From JAOUEA01 sp040882605 (GTDB lineage Bacteria; Actinomycetota; UBA4738; HRBIN12), in the NCBI GenBank assembly GCA_040882605.1, contig JBBEAY010000035.1, positions 55,928 through 119,927 on the forward strand: a DNA stretch of 64,000 nucleotides, read 5' to 3'. Below are positions 34,519 to 45,000 of this stretch, one piece after another. The position numbers and the translations under genes were made by a program. Position 1 is the stretch's first letter, and every line of letters begins with the position of its first letter. The notes under the pieces are model-generated. The model had not been told where the DNA came from. It saw nothing but the letters and a program-made list of their open reading frames with translations, and searched no databases.

Positions 34519-34779
34519 GTGTCACCGCCTGCCGAGGAAGCTGCCGGAAGAGTTCACTCTGTGCGAACGCGTCGGTGGTCCCGGGTAGCATCGTTTGAGC
34601 ACTACCCCCTCGAGAAACGAACCGTCGTGGCCTTCGGACATACGGCAACGCGAGAACAGGAAATCCATGAGGTTGACGCCGACCTCCAGATCATGGCGTG
34701 CGCTGGAGCCGGCGAGACGCGGGTTAGTACCCCGTTAGTGTGGCCTCGAGCCTTGGCCGAACTGGGGGGGATGGATTGA
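34519..34779 (+). pseudogene. Possible remnant of a UvrD-type helicase N-terminus
   Basis: An 86-codon open frame from a GTG at 34519 to TGA at 34777-34779. Residues about 43-72 read TREQEIHEVDADLQ then IMACAGAGETR. This closely follows the Q-motif and Walker A of UvrD/Rep helicases (typically ACAGAGKT), but with Glu in place of the catalytic Lys. There is nothing after it that continues a helicase. It may be a decayed fragment left by an older gene, or a small coupled leader frame, since its TGA overlaps the TTG of drmD. The helicase resemblance is suggestive only. Confidence 0.4.
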
Positions 34780-37700
34780 GCGTCCACCGGGCAGACGCCT
34801 TCCTCCCAGAGCGTCCGCCCGCGGTGGGCGAGCTCGTCCTAGTGCGCTCGAGGCGCTGGCTCGTTGAGGAAGTCGATCTCGACGAGGACGCCGGCCGCTC
34901 GGCGGTCGTCTCGCTGGCCTGTGCCGACGACGATGCGCAGGGTCAGACCCTCCAGGTCTACTGGGACTACGAACCCGACCGGCTCATCCTCGAGGGGGAA
35001 GGCTGGAACGATCTTGCCTCGAAGGGCTTCGACGACCCTCGCCGATTCGCGGCTTTCCTCCACACACTCCGATGGAGTTCGGTGACCGCGACCGACCCGA
35101 GCCTCTTCCAGTCACCGTTCCGCGCCGGCATCAAGATCGACGCCTACCAGATGGAGCCATTGCGCAAAGCCCTGCGGCTGCCGCGCGTCAACCTCTTCAT
35201 CGCCGACGACACAGGCCTAGGGAAGACGATCGAGGCGGGCCTGATCGCCCGCGAGCTGCTGTTGCGGAAGCGGGCGAAGACCATCGTCGTGGCCGCCCCC
35301 GCGTCGGTACTCGAGCAGTGGAAGGGCGAGCTCGAGGAGCGTTTCGGCCTCATCTTCACGATCCTCGACCGCGCCTACCTGACGAGCGTGAGACGTGAGC
35401 GCGGTTTCGGCGTGAACCCGTGGCGCACCCACAGCCGTTTCCTCGTCTCCCACAACCTGCTGATTGATCCGACGTACGCGGACCCCCTCCGCGAGTGGCT
35501 CGGGGATCTACTTCCCGGGAGCCTGTTGATCCTCGATGAGGCGCATCACGCCGCGCCGTCGAGTGGCGGACGCTACGGCATCGAGACCAAGTTCACGCGC
35601 GCGATCCGAGACCTCGGGCCCCGCTTCGAACATCGGCTGTTCCTGTCGGCGACGCCACACAACGGGCACTCCAACAGCTTCTCGACGCTGCTGGAGCTCC
35701 TCGACCCGTACCGCTTCACCCGTGGGGTGAAGGTGCGCGGCAAGAGGGACCTCGAGGATGTGATGATCCGGCGCCTCAAAGAAGACATCCGCGAGGTGCA
35801 GGGGGGTTTCCCGAGACGGGATGTGATCCGCATCGAGATCGATGGTCTGCCCGCTGATGCCCCGGAGATCGTGCTCTCTGATCTGCTCGACGAGTATCGC
35901 TCGCTGCGCGAGAAGCGTTTCGCTGCCACGACCCGGCGAACACGGGCCTCGGCCGGCTTGCTGGTCATCGGCCTCCAGCAGCGTCTGCTCTCGTCGGTGG
36001 AGGCCTTCGCGCGGTCGCTCAAGGTCCACCGCGAGACGGTGAGGCGTCAGTGGGAGACGGGCGCCGGCGCCGTGCCAACCGAGACCCTCGCCGGGAAGGA
36101 AGCCTCGCTGTTCACGACGTCTGCGGACGCCGATGACGAGCGGGCCGAACTCACGGGGGAGGAGCTGGACGCCGAGGAAGCTGCGCAGCTCCAGGCCGTA
36201 ACGGAGGCGATCGAGGCGGCCTCACCCCGCGATGCGACCGCGGACGACCTCTGGCAGCGGGAGCAGGCCCTGCTCGATCGGATGCAGGAGATCGCCGAGC
36301 AGGCCCGCTACGAGCCGGACGTCAAGATCCGTCGTCTCGTCGATTGGATCCGTGACGCGATGTGTCCCGGGCTGCCCCCATTCGGCTCACGTGTCCAGGG
36401 CGATCCGCCTGCATGGAACGACCGTCGCGTGCTCGTCTTCACCGAGAACCGCGAAGGCACGAAGCGGTACCTGAAGGAGATGATTGAGCGGGCGATCGAA
36501 GGTACCGACCTTGCGGACCAACGCATCGGGGTGATCGACGGACTCACGAACGGCCCGCGGCGCAAGGAGATCCAGCAGCGGTTCAACGCCGATCCGGCCA
36601 AGGAGCCGCTGCGGATACTCATCGCCACGGACGCGGCTCGCGAGGGTCTGAACTTCCAGGCGCATTGCACCGACCTCTTCCACTTCGATCTGCCGTGGAA
36701 CCCCGGGCGCATCGAGCAGCGAAACGGCCGCATCGACCGCAAGCTCCAGCCGGCGGATGTTGTCCGGTGCCACTACTTCGTCCTCCCTCAGCGCGCCGAG
36801 GACCGCGTCCTCGAGGTGCTTGTTCGCAAGACCGAGACGATCAAGCGCGAGCTCGGCAGCCTCTCGAAGGTCATCGACGACGACATCGAGCGACGACTCA
36901 CTCGGTCGGGGATCCGACACGGAGACGTCGACCGGCTCGTCAACGAGATCGAGGAATCTGATCTCGACGCCAAACGCAAGCAGATCGCCGAAGAGGAGTT
37001 CGAAGCCTCACGGGAACGCCGAAACGAGCTCGAGCAGCAGATCGAGCAGTGCCGCACCCTGCTCGAGAAGTCGCGGGCGTGGACCGGATTCGAGGAGACT
37101 ACTTTTCGCGACGCCCTCTCGTGCTCGTTGGAGCTACTGGGAGCGGACGCGCTCGTCAACGATCGCGACGCTTCCGGGCGGGCCGTCTGGCGCTTCCCTG
37201 CGCTCGATCGCCGAGAGCAGGCCGATCCGAGCTGGGCGGCGACGCTGGACACTCTCCGCGCACCCCGCAAGCGCGATCAGAAGCTGGCCGATTGGCGACG
37301 CGAGGCGCCTATCCGCCCGATCGTGTTCGAAGACGCCGGGGTGCTCACCGACGACGTCGTCCACGTGCATCTGGAGCAGCGCGTCGCGCAGCGGCTGCTC
37401 GCTCGCTTTCGGTCGCAGGGGTTCGTCTTCCACGACTTGTCCCGTGCCTGCCTCGCGCAGGCCGCCGATTCCATCCCACGCGTCGCGCTGCTCGGTCGTG
37501 TGTCGCTGTACGGCAGGGGAGCCGAGCGACTCCACGAGGAGCTCGTTCCGGTCACGGCCCGATGGCTCGAGACGTCGCAGCGCGCGAAGCCGCTCAAGGC
37601 GTACGCGCGTGACGCCGAGGTCCACACGCTCGAGCTGCTCGAGGACTCCCTCCAGCAGAACGACCAGCGCGTGCCGTCCGAGACGATCCAGCGGAAGCTT

Positions 37701-38084
37701 CTGGAGACCGCCGGTCGCGACGTGGAGGAGCTGTTGCCTCAACTCGAGGACCGTGCCGGGGAGCTCGCCGTTGTCGCGATCGAGAAACTGCGGGCGCGAG
37801 GCGACAGCGAGCAGAAACAGCTTCACGAGATCCTCCAGCGCCAGCGCAAGCGCGTACAGGAGGAGCTCGAGCGCTATGAACGCGACGGGCTGCAACTCAC
37901 GCTCGACTTCGACGACGAGGAGAAGCGCCAACTTGAGGCGGACGTCCGCTCGTGGAGGTTGCGGCTCGAGCAGTTCGACCGGGACCTCGCGAGCGAGCCC
38001 GAGCGCCTCCGGGACTTCTACGAGGTCAAGGCGCAGCGGGTCGAACCGGTGGGTCTCGTCTACCTCTGGCCGGAGACGAACTGA
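34776..38084 (+). CDS. drmD: DISARM SNF2-family helicase DrmD
   Basis: A 1102-aa SNF2-like superfamily 2 ATPase, the marker gene of class 1 DISARM. Walker A is DDTGLGKT (144-151), the DEAH box is in LLILDEAHHAAP, motif III is FLSATPHNGH and motif VI is RIEQRNGRIDR. A long coiled, charged C-terminal region follows (ERRNELEQQIEQC and similar). The TTG at 34776 is chosen because a run of seven G lies 6 bases upstream and it overlaps the preceding stop; a GTG at 34740 adds 12 residues. In DISARM, phage DNA is restricted while host DNA is marked by the methylase. The stop overlaps drmMI. Confidence 0.9.
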   Translation: MSVHRADAFLPERPPAVGELVLVRSRRWLVEEVDLDEDAGRSAVVSLACADDDAQGQTLQVYWDYEPDRLILEGEGWNDLASKGFDDPRRFAAFLHTLRWSSVTATDPSLFQSPFRAGIKIDAYQMEPLRKALRLPRVNLFIADDTGLGKTIEAGLIARELLLRKRAKTIVVAAPASVLEQWKGELEERFGLIFTILDRAYLTSVRRERGFGVNPWRTHSRFLVSHNLLIDPTYADPLREWLGDLLPGSLLILDEAHHAAPSSGGRYGIETKFTRAIRDLGPRFEHRLFLSATPHNGHSNSFSTLLELLDPYRFTRGVKVRGKRDLEDVMIRRLKEDIREVQGGFPRRDVIRIEIDGLPADAPEIVLSDLLDEYRSLREKRFAATTRRTRASAGLLVIGLQQRLLSSVEAFARSLKVHRETVRRQWETGAGAVPTETLAGKEASLFTTSADADDERAELTGEELDAEEAAQLQAVTEAIEAASPRDATADDLWQREQALLDRMQEIAEQARYEPDVKIRRLVDWIRDAMCPGLPPFGSRVQGDPPAWNDRRVLVFTENREGTKRYLKEMIERAIEGTDLADQRIGVIDGLTNGPRRKEIQQRFNADPAKEPLRILIATDAAREGLNFQAHCTDLFHFDLPWNPGRIEQRNGRIDRKLQPADVVRCHYFVLPQRAEDRVLEVLVRKTETIKRELGSLSKVIDDDIERRLTRSGIRHGDVDRLVNEIEESDLDAKRKQIAEEEFEASRERRNELEQQIEQCRTLLEKSRAWTGFEETTFRDALSCSLELLGADALVNDRDASGRAVWRFPALDRREQADPSWAATLDTLRAPRKRDQKLADWRREAPIRPIVFEDAGVLTDDVVHVHLEQRVAQRLLARFRSQGFVFHDLSRACLAQAADSIPRVALLGRVSLYGRGAERLHEELVPVTARWLETSQRAKPLKAYARDAEVHTLELLEDSLQQNDQRVPSETIQRKLLETAGRDVEELLPQLEDRAGELAVVAIEKLRARGDSEQKQLHEILQRQRKRVQEELERYERDGLQLTLDFDDEEKRQLEADVRSWRLRLEQFDRDLASEPERLRDFYEVKAQRVEPVGLVYLWPETN

Positions 38085-41000
38085 TGGCGCACGCGAAGAT
38101 CGCACCCGAGATCCTCGCGCACCTGGAGTGGCTCGGCTTCGTGCAGCCGACCGGCCTGGTTGTGTCCGCGCCCGCCTTGGTAAGGGCGGGCGCCGTCCTC
38201 GATCGCCGTGACGTTGAGGGCCAACTCCTACTTGCCAACTGCACGGCGGAGCGGACCGTCGACCCCGAGGCCGGGCCGGAGCAGTACGTGCCCGACTTCG
38301 AGTCCTTCGCACGCGCCGTGCTCGGGTGGAGCTTCTCGTCCAAGTTCCACGTCGGTACGGAAGAGAGCCCAGTGCCGACCGAACTCGAGGTCGCACTCCC
38401 CGAGTTCGAGGAGACGCTAAGGCCCGACTTCGCCGTCCGGGAGCCCGATCCGAACGGTGACGGCGCCGGCTGGCAGCTGCTCGTCCGGGTGCTCGAGACG
38501 GGCGAAGACTTCGACGAGGTGCATCGTGGTGCCGGGAGGCTCGAAGCGTCGGCACACGGTCGCATGGAGCGCCTACTGCGTCAGACGGGGGTACTGGCAG
38601 GGGTGCTCTTCAACGGGACCTCGCTGCGGCTGATCTCGGCGCCCAGGGGCGAGAGTTCGGGCTGGTTCGACGTGCGGGTCGCAGACATGCTCACGACGGC
38701 CGGTCGTCCCATCTGCACCGCGGTCCGCTTGCTTCTGTCCGAAAGGCGGTTGCTGACACTGCCACGGGGTGAGCGCCTGACCGCCCTGCTCGATGACAGC
38801 CGGAGGTACCAGAACGAGGTCAGCGAACGGCTCGCGGAGCAGGTGCTCCACGCGCTCTACGAACTCCTGCGCGGCTTCCAGGCGGCGAACGACTCCTCCG
38901 GCGGTGAGCTCCTCCGGACCCAGCTCAGGGAACACGCCGACGGCGTGTACCACGCGCTGCTCACGGTCCTCCTGCGCCTCGTCTTCGTGCTCTACGCCGA
39001 GGAGCGCAGCATGCTCCCGGACGATGAAGCGTTCGTGCGCTACTACTCGCTCGCCGGTCTCCATGAACGCCTCCGCGAGGACGCCGCGCTGTATCCCGAC
39101 ACGATGGATCAGCGGTTCGGGGCATGGGCACAGCTCCTCACCCTCTTCCGCATTGTGCACGACGGCGCGGCGGCCGGGAACTTGCGCCTACCGGAGCGCC
39201 ACGGCGGGCTGTTCAACCCCGACCGGTTCCCGTTCCTCGAGGGACGCGCCTCCGCGGGATCGCGCCAGATCCACGAGCGTATCGAGGCGCCCTTGGTGCC
39301 CGACGGAACCGTCCATCGCGCCCTCGAGAAGCTACTTGTCCTCGACGGGGAGCGGATCTCCTACCGCGCTCTCGATGTCGAGCAGATCGGCTCGGTCTAC
39401 GAGACGATGATGGGTTTCCGGCTCGAGACCGCCGAAGGACGCTCGCTCGCCGTCAAGCCGGCGAAGCGTCTGGGGGCGCCGGTGACGATCAACCTTGAGG
39501 AACTGCTGGGAACGGCGCCCGAGAAGCGCGACAAGTGGTTCGTGGAGCGAACCGATCGCAAGCTCGCGGAAGGCGTCAAGAAGGCAATCAAGGTTGTCAG
39601 CACGTTGGACGAGCTGCACGCCGCCCTCGAACCTGTTGTTGACCGTGACGCGACTCCCGACATCGTGGCACCTGGGTCCATGGTCCTGCAGCCAAGTAAG
39701 GAACGACGAAGTTCGGGTTCCCACTACACTCCGCGGTCTCTCACCGAGCCAATCGTGCGAACGGCTCTTGCGCCCATCCTCGAGCGGCTCTCAGGGGGCG
39801 ACGGCGCTCCGCCACCACCCAGCGCCATTCTGGATCTCAAGGTCTGCGATCCAGCCATGGGCTCCGGCGCCTTCCTTGTCGAAACCTGCAGGCAGCTGGC
39901 CGACGTCCTGATCGACTCGTGGGAGATCCACGGAGGAAGACCCGACGTGCCCGTCGACGAGGACGAGGTGGTCTTCGCCAGGAGGCTGGTTGCGCAGCGG
40001 TGCCTCTATGGGGTCGATCGCAATCCGGTCGCCGTCGACCTGGCGAAGATGTCGCTCTGGCTCATTACTCTGGCCCGGGAACACCCGCTCACCTTTGTTG
40101 ACCACGCGCTTAAGCACGGCGACTCGTTGGTTGGTCTCTCGCGTCAGCAGATTGAGGCATTCCATTGGGATCCGACCGCGAAACGGTTCCAGGCGGGCTT
40201 CGAGACTATGCGGGTGAGCGAACATGTCGTGAAGGTCACCGAGCTCCGTCGGCGGATTCGCGAGGCTGACGAGAGTGTGTCCGGCCGCGAACTTCGCGCT
40301 CTCTGGGATGAGGCGAAGTATGAACTAGCCAAGGTTCGCCTATTCGGGGATCTCGTGATAACGGCATTCTTCGAGGGAGAGAAACCAAGCGAACGTGAAG
40401 TGAAGCGGAGTGAGTACGCCGGCGCGGTCGTGAACGGTGAGGCTGAGGCATACGGCAGACGTCTCGAGGAGTGGCGACACGCCGAGCAGCCGCTTGCACC
40501 CTTTCACTGGCAGGTTGAATTCCCGGAGGTCTTTGAAGCCGAACCGTCGGGGTTCGATGCCGTCGTCGGGAACCCCCCATTTGCGGGTCGGACGACCCTC
40601 TATGAATCAAACCACGCGCAGTACACGACCTGGTTGAAACTGAGCCACGCGGAATCGCACGGGAATGCTGACCTGGTCGCACACTTCTTCCGGCGCTCGT
40701 TCGACCTCCTTCGATCCCAAGGTACGTTTGGGCTGATCGCCACGAACACGATCCGCCAAGGAGACACCCGGTCGACTGGCTTGCGCTGGATTGTCAATCA
40801 CAACGGGATGATCTTCAACGCGGTCAGAAGGCTGAAATGGCCGGGGAGGGCGGCCGTTGTCGTCAGTGTTGTTCATGTCGCGAAGGGATCGATCGACAGA
40901 GCATGCGTCTTGGATGGACGAGAAGTCGAACAAATCACTGCCTATCTGTTTCACACCGGGACCAGCAATGATCCTCACAGCCTCGCGGAGAACCGAGCAA

Positions 41001-42085
41001 TCGCGTTTCAGGGGCCTGTTATTTCAGGGGTCGGCTTTACGTTTGATGACGACGACTCGACGGGATGGGCGTCCAGTCTCGAGGAGATGCGACAGCTTGA
41101 GCTCTCGGACCCGCGGAACGGCGAGCGCATATTCCCGTTCATCGGCGGAGCGGAGATACTCGACCATCCGCGTCAGGCCTACCGGCGGTTCGTAATTAGC
41201 TTCGGTGAACTCCCCTACGGGGAGATTGAGGCGGCTTGGCCCGACCTGCTTGACGTTCTACGAAGGAGGGTCAAGCCCGATCGGGAGGAGCGGGCGAAGA
41301 CGGGAAGTGCTGCAAAGCGACGTCGAGCTGAGACGTGGTGGCGTTTCGCAGCGATCGCGAAGGAACTTGAACGTGCGAAGGCTGACGTCTCCCGAACACT
41401 CGTGCTGCCATTCACGTCGAGCCATCTCGCGTTCTCCTTCCAGCCGGCAGAAGTCATCGTGTCGGCGCCGCATATCACGGTTGCTGCTGCGACCTACTCA
41501 GCCTTCTGCGCTTTGCAGGCCCGCCCTCACGAAGGTTGGGCCCGATTCTTTGCGTCTTCCCTGAAAGACGATCTCCGCTACACACCCTCCGACTGTTTCG
41601 ATACCTTCCCTTTCCCCTCAGAGTGGAAGACCAATCCGACCCTCGAGATCGCCGGCCGCGACTACTACGACTTCCGCGCGGCACTCATGATCCGGAACAA
41701 CGAGGGCTTGACTAAGACATACAACCGTTTCAACGACCCTGATGAGCGCGACCCCGACATCTTCGAGCTCCGCGGGCTGCATACAGCGATGGATCGGGCC
41801 GTTCTCGACGCCTACGGCTGGAGCGAAATCCCGACAGAATGTGAGTTCTTACTTGACTATGAGGCCGCGGAGGAGGGCGTTAGCCGCAAGAAGAAGCCTT
41901 GGCGCTACCGGTGGCCCGACGAGGTGCGGGATGAGGTACTGGCGCGCCTGCTCGAACTGAACGCTGAGCGAGCTGCCAAGGAATCACAGGTCCGTGCCGG
42001 CAAGCGTCCTGCCCGCACGGTGAAGAGGCAGACCACGTCAGGTCCCAAACCCGAAAGGCTTTTCCTGACCGATGTCGAACCCTGA
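38084..42085 (+). CDS. drmMI: DISARM adenine-specific DNA methyltransferase DrmMI
   Basis: A 1333-aa N6-adenine methyltransferase of the type IIG/Eco57I-like group, which marks host DNA in class 1 DISARM. The SAM-binding motif DPAMGSGAFLVE starts at residue 589 and the catalytic NPPF at about 830 (VVGNPPFAG). The N-terminal 500 residues are a large domain seen in these long enzymes. The C-terminal third (from about residue 870) should contain the target-recognition region; its DNA (about 40200-41700) is visibly less GC-rich, with looser codon use than the flanks. The ATG overlaps the drmD TGA (TGATG), and its end overlaps drmA by 14 bases. Confidence 0.9.
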   Translation: MAHAKIAPEILAHLEWLGFVQPTGLVVSAPALVRAGAVLDRRDVEGQLLLANCTAERTVDPEAGPEQYVPDFESFARAVLGWSFSSKFHVGTEESPVPTELEVALPEFEETLRPDFAVREPDPNGDGAGWQLLVRVLETGEDFDEVHRGAGRLEASAHGRMERLLRQTGVLAGVLFNGTSLRLISAPRGESSGWFDVRVADMLTTAGRPICTAVRLLLSERRLLTLPRGERLTALLDDSRRYQNEVSERLAEQVLHALYELLRGFQAANDSSGGELLRTQLREHADGVYHALLTVLLRLVFVLYAEERSMLPDDEAFVRYYSLAGLHERLREDAALYPDTMDQRFGAWAQLLTLFRIVHDGAAAGNLRLPERHGGLFNPDRFPFLEGRASAGSRQIHERIEAPLVPDGTVHRALEKLLVLDGERISYRALDVEQIGSVYETMMGFRLETAEGRSLAVKPAKRLGAPVTINLEELLGTAPEKRDKWFVERTDRKLAEGVKKAIKVVSTLDELHAALEPVVDRDATPDIVAPGSMVLQPSKERRSSGSHYTPRSLTEPIVRTALAPILERLSGGDGAPPPPSAILDLKVCDPAMGSGAFLVETCRQLADVLIDSWEIHGGRPDVPVDEDEVVFARRLVAQRCLYGVDRNPVAVDLAKMSLWLITLAREHPLTFVDHALKHGDSLVGLSRQQIEAFHWDPTAKRFQAGFETMRVSEHVVKVTELRRRIREADESVSGRELRALWDEAKYELAKVRLFGDLVITAFFEGEKPSEREVKRSEYAGAVVNGEAEAYGRRLEEWRHAEQPLAPFHWQVEFPEVFEAEPSGFDAVVGNPPFAGRTTLYESNHAQYTTWLKLSHAESHGNADLVAHFFRRSFDLLRSQGTFGLIATNTIRQGDTRSTGLRWIVNHNGMIFNAVRRLKWPGRAAVVVSVVHVAKGSIDRACVLDGREVEQITAYLFHTGTSNDPHSLAENRAIAFQGPVISGVGFTFDDDDSTGWASSLEEMRQLELSDPRNGERIFPFIGGAEILDHPRQAYRRFVISFGELPYGEIEAAWPDLLDVLRRRVKPDREERAKTGSAAKRRRAETWWRFAAIAKELERAKADVSRTLVLPFTSSHLAFSFQPAEVIVSAPHITVAAATYSAFCALQARPHEGWARFFASSLKDDLRYTPSDCFDTFPFPSEWKTNPTLEIAGRDYYDFRAALMIRNNEGLTKTYNRFNDPDERDPDIFELRGLHTAMDRAVLDAYGWSEIPTECEFLLDYEAAEEGVSRKKKPWRYRWPDEVRDEVLARLLELNAERAAKESQVRAGKRPARTVKRQTTSGPKPERLFLTDVEP

Positions 42086-45000
42086 CCCTGCGGCAAGGAC
42101 CTCGCCTGAGGTGCGCGCGCGCCTCGTCGAGGCGCTCAAGCTCGACCTCATTGGGCCCTGGGCGGGGCATGACCTCTCCGACGAGCGACTGCCCGGTCAC
42201 ATCCGGCCCTCGAACTGGTACCTGGCCGGCTTCCTGATCCCATCGTCCAGTCCCGTGGAGAGCAGTAGTGACCCTGACGAGGACGAGGACTTCGATGAGG
42301 TTCCGGAGGACGGAGGGCTGCCAGAGGAGAGCAGCGAGGAGCGTCGCACCGCCAAGAAGGCGTTCTTCCCTTCATCGATGGGATTGAGCTTCCTCCTCCC
42401 CGGGAGCGTGAACGAACTGGCCGTGACCATCCAGTGGGGTGACTACGGGCCCGCGGAGATCCAGACCGAGGCCGAGAAGACGGTGTCGGTCTGGCAGCGG
42501 TACGCGCGTGAAGCGTCCGTGAAGGTGACGGTGCCGCACAGCGAGATCACCCTCGGTGTGCCAGACAGCGATGGCCTCGAGCTTCACGTCAACACCCGCG
42601 AGGCTTCGTCGCTCCAACTCGTCGACCATATCCCCGAGGGAACGAGCTCTGTCTCGGTCTTCCTCGTCAATCGGCGACGACCCAACGCCGACAAGCCCGA
42701 CCTCGCCTACGTCTTCCAGCCCGAGCTGTCGGTCACGTCCAGCGAGCCGCTCGTGCCGCGGCCCGACCTCCGTGGAGCGTTCGCGACCGACTGGGACGAA
42801 CGCATCGCCGACCTCCAGTACGCCGACACGCCCGAGTACGCGGTGGGCCACGGCATCTCGGCGGAATGGGAGGTCCTTGACGGCCTCTGCCGCTCGGTGC
42901 GGACCGCTTGGGTACCGTCTGCGGAGGTCGAACACACCGAAACGGTCGCCCTCCTCGGTGTTGAGCTCGACATGGGTGAGCTCGGGGGCCTCGCTGACGG
43001 CGCCGCGGCGCGTGCGGCGCTCGCACCGCTCGTCGAGCGGTACCGAGGCTGGCTCGGCGACCAGAGGGCTGCGGTCGCTTCGCTCCCGGGGGGACGGCGC
43101 GAGACCGGGGAGCAACTGCTCGAGCTCGGCGGCTTCGCCGCGGGTCGGATCGAGCGTGGCATCGACGTGCTCGCGACCGACCCGGGCGCCCTGGATGCCT
43201 TCCGCGTGGCGAACCGCGCCGTGCGGAGGGCGCTGCGGCAGCGACTCGGGATCGACGAGCCTCGCTGGAAGGCGTTCCAGCTCGCATTCATCTTGCTCAA
43301 CCTCTCCGGCCTCAGCGACCCCGCTGCCCCAGATCGGGAGATGGTCGACCTGCTCTTCTTCCCGACGGGTGGTGGTAAGACCGAGGCGTACCTGGGTCTT
43401 GCAGCCTTCGCGATGGTGCTCCGAAGGCTCGAGAACCCCGGCGATGAGGGCGCGCTGGGCGCGGGTGTGAGCGTCATCATGCGATACACCCTTCGTCTGC
43501 TCACGCTCGACCAGCTCGCACGCGCAGCAGGACTGGTGTGTGCACTCGAGCTCGAACGTTCGGCGGACCCCGACAGGTACGGGACGTGGCCGTTCGAGAT
43601 CGGGCTCTGGGTCGGCAAAGCGGCCACGCCGAACGTGATGGGGCAGAAGGGTGACAAGCGCTCAGATACCGCGCGAGCGAAGACAAACCAGTACAAGGCT
43701 GATCCACGCGGCAAGCCGTCCCCGATCCCGCTGGAGAATTGCCCGTGGTGCGGCGAGCGGTTCGCGGCGGACTCGTTCTCGCTCCAGCCCGACGCTGACC
43801 GCCCGACCGAGCTCCGCGTCGTCTGCACCAACATCGCGTGCGACTTCACTCGGGATCGGGCGCTTCCGATCGTGGCCGTGGACGGCCCGATCTACCGGCG
43901 GTTGCCTGCGTTCCTGATCGCGACGGTGGACAAGTTCGCATCGCTGCCGTGGGTCGGACCGAGCGGTGCGCTCCTCGGGGGAGCCGACCACCATGACGCG
44001 TCCGGGTTCTACGGTCCCGCGGAGCCGGGGAGGGGTACCCGTCTGTCGGCGCCACTTCTGCCACCCGACCTCATCATCCAGGACGAGCTCCACCTGATCT
44101 CAGGTCCTCTCGGGACGATGGCGGGGCTATACGAAACCGCGATCGATGCTTTGTGTGCGAGACAGCTCGACGGGCGCACGATCAAACCCAAGATCGTCGC
44201 CTCGACCGCGACGGTGCGTCGGGCTCAAGGCCAGGTCCAGGCCCTGTTCGGGAGGCCCCTCACGCAGATCTTCCCGCCGCCGGGCCCGGACCGACGCGAC
44301 TCGTTCTTCGCGGTGATCAAGCGCTCCTCGGAGGTCCCCGCCCGGCTCTATGTTGGGGTTGCAGCGCAGGGACGCAACCCGAAGGTCGTGATGCGCAAGA
44401 CGTATCTGGCCCTGATGGGAGCGGCCGAGAAGCTGTACCGCGAGGCCGGCGGTCACCAGAACGAAGGCAACCCTGTCGATCCGTACATGACCGTGCTCGG
44501 CTACTTCAACAGCCTGCGTGAACTCGGTGGCGCCCGGCGCATCTTGGAGGAGGAAGTCCAGAACACGATCAAGGAGTACGGGCAGCGCAGGCGGGTAGGT
44601 GAGGCAGAAGCCGACGGGCGCTTCCGTGACCGGAGGACGTTCTCCGAGGTGCTCGAGCTGACCTCCCGCGTCTCGACCGACAAGGTCGCCGAGGCCCGTC
44701 GCCGTCTCGACACCCCGTACTTCAAGATCGGTGATCGTGTGGACTGCGCCATCGCCACGAACATGATCTCGGTGGGTCTCGACGTGCAGCGTCTGGGCCT
44801 GATGACGGTGATCGGCCAACCCAAGACCGCCTCCGAGTACATCCAGGCTACGAGCCGCGTGGGTCGCGATCCTGCTCGCCCTGGCCTCGTGGTGACGCTC
44901 TTCAACGTGCACAAGCCCCGGGATCGTTCGCACTATGAGCGCTTCCGCCACTTCCACGAGTCGTTCTACCGCTCCGTCGAGGTGAGCAGCGTGACGCCCT

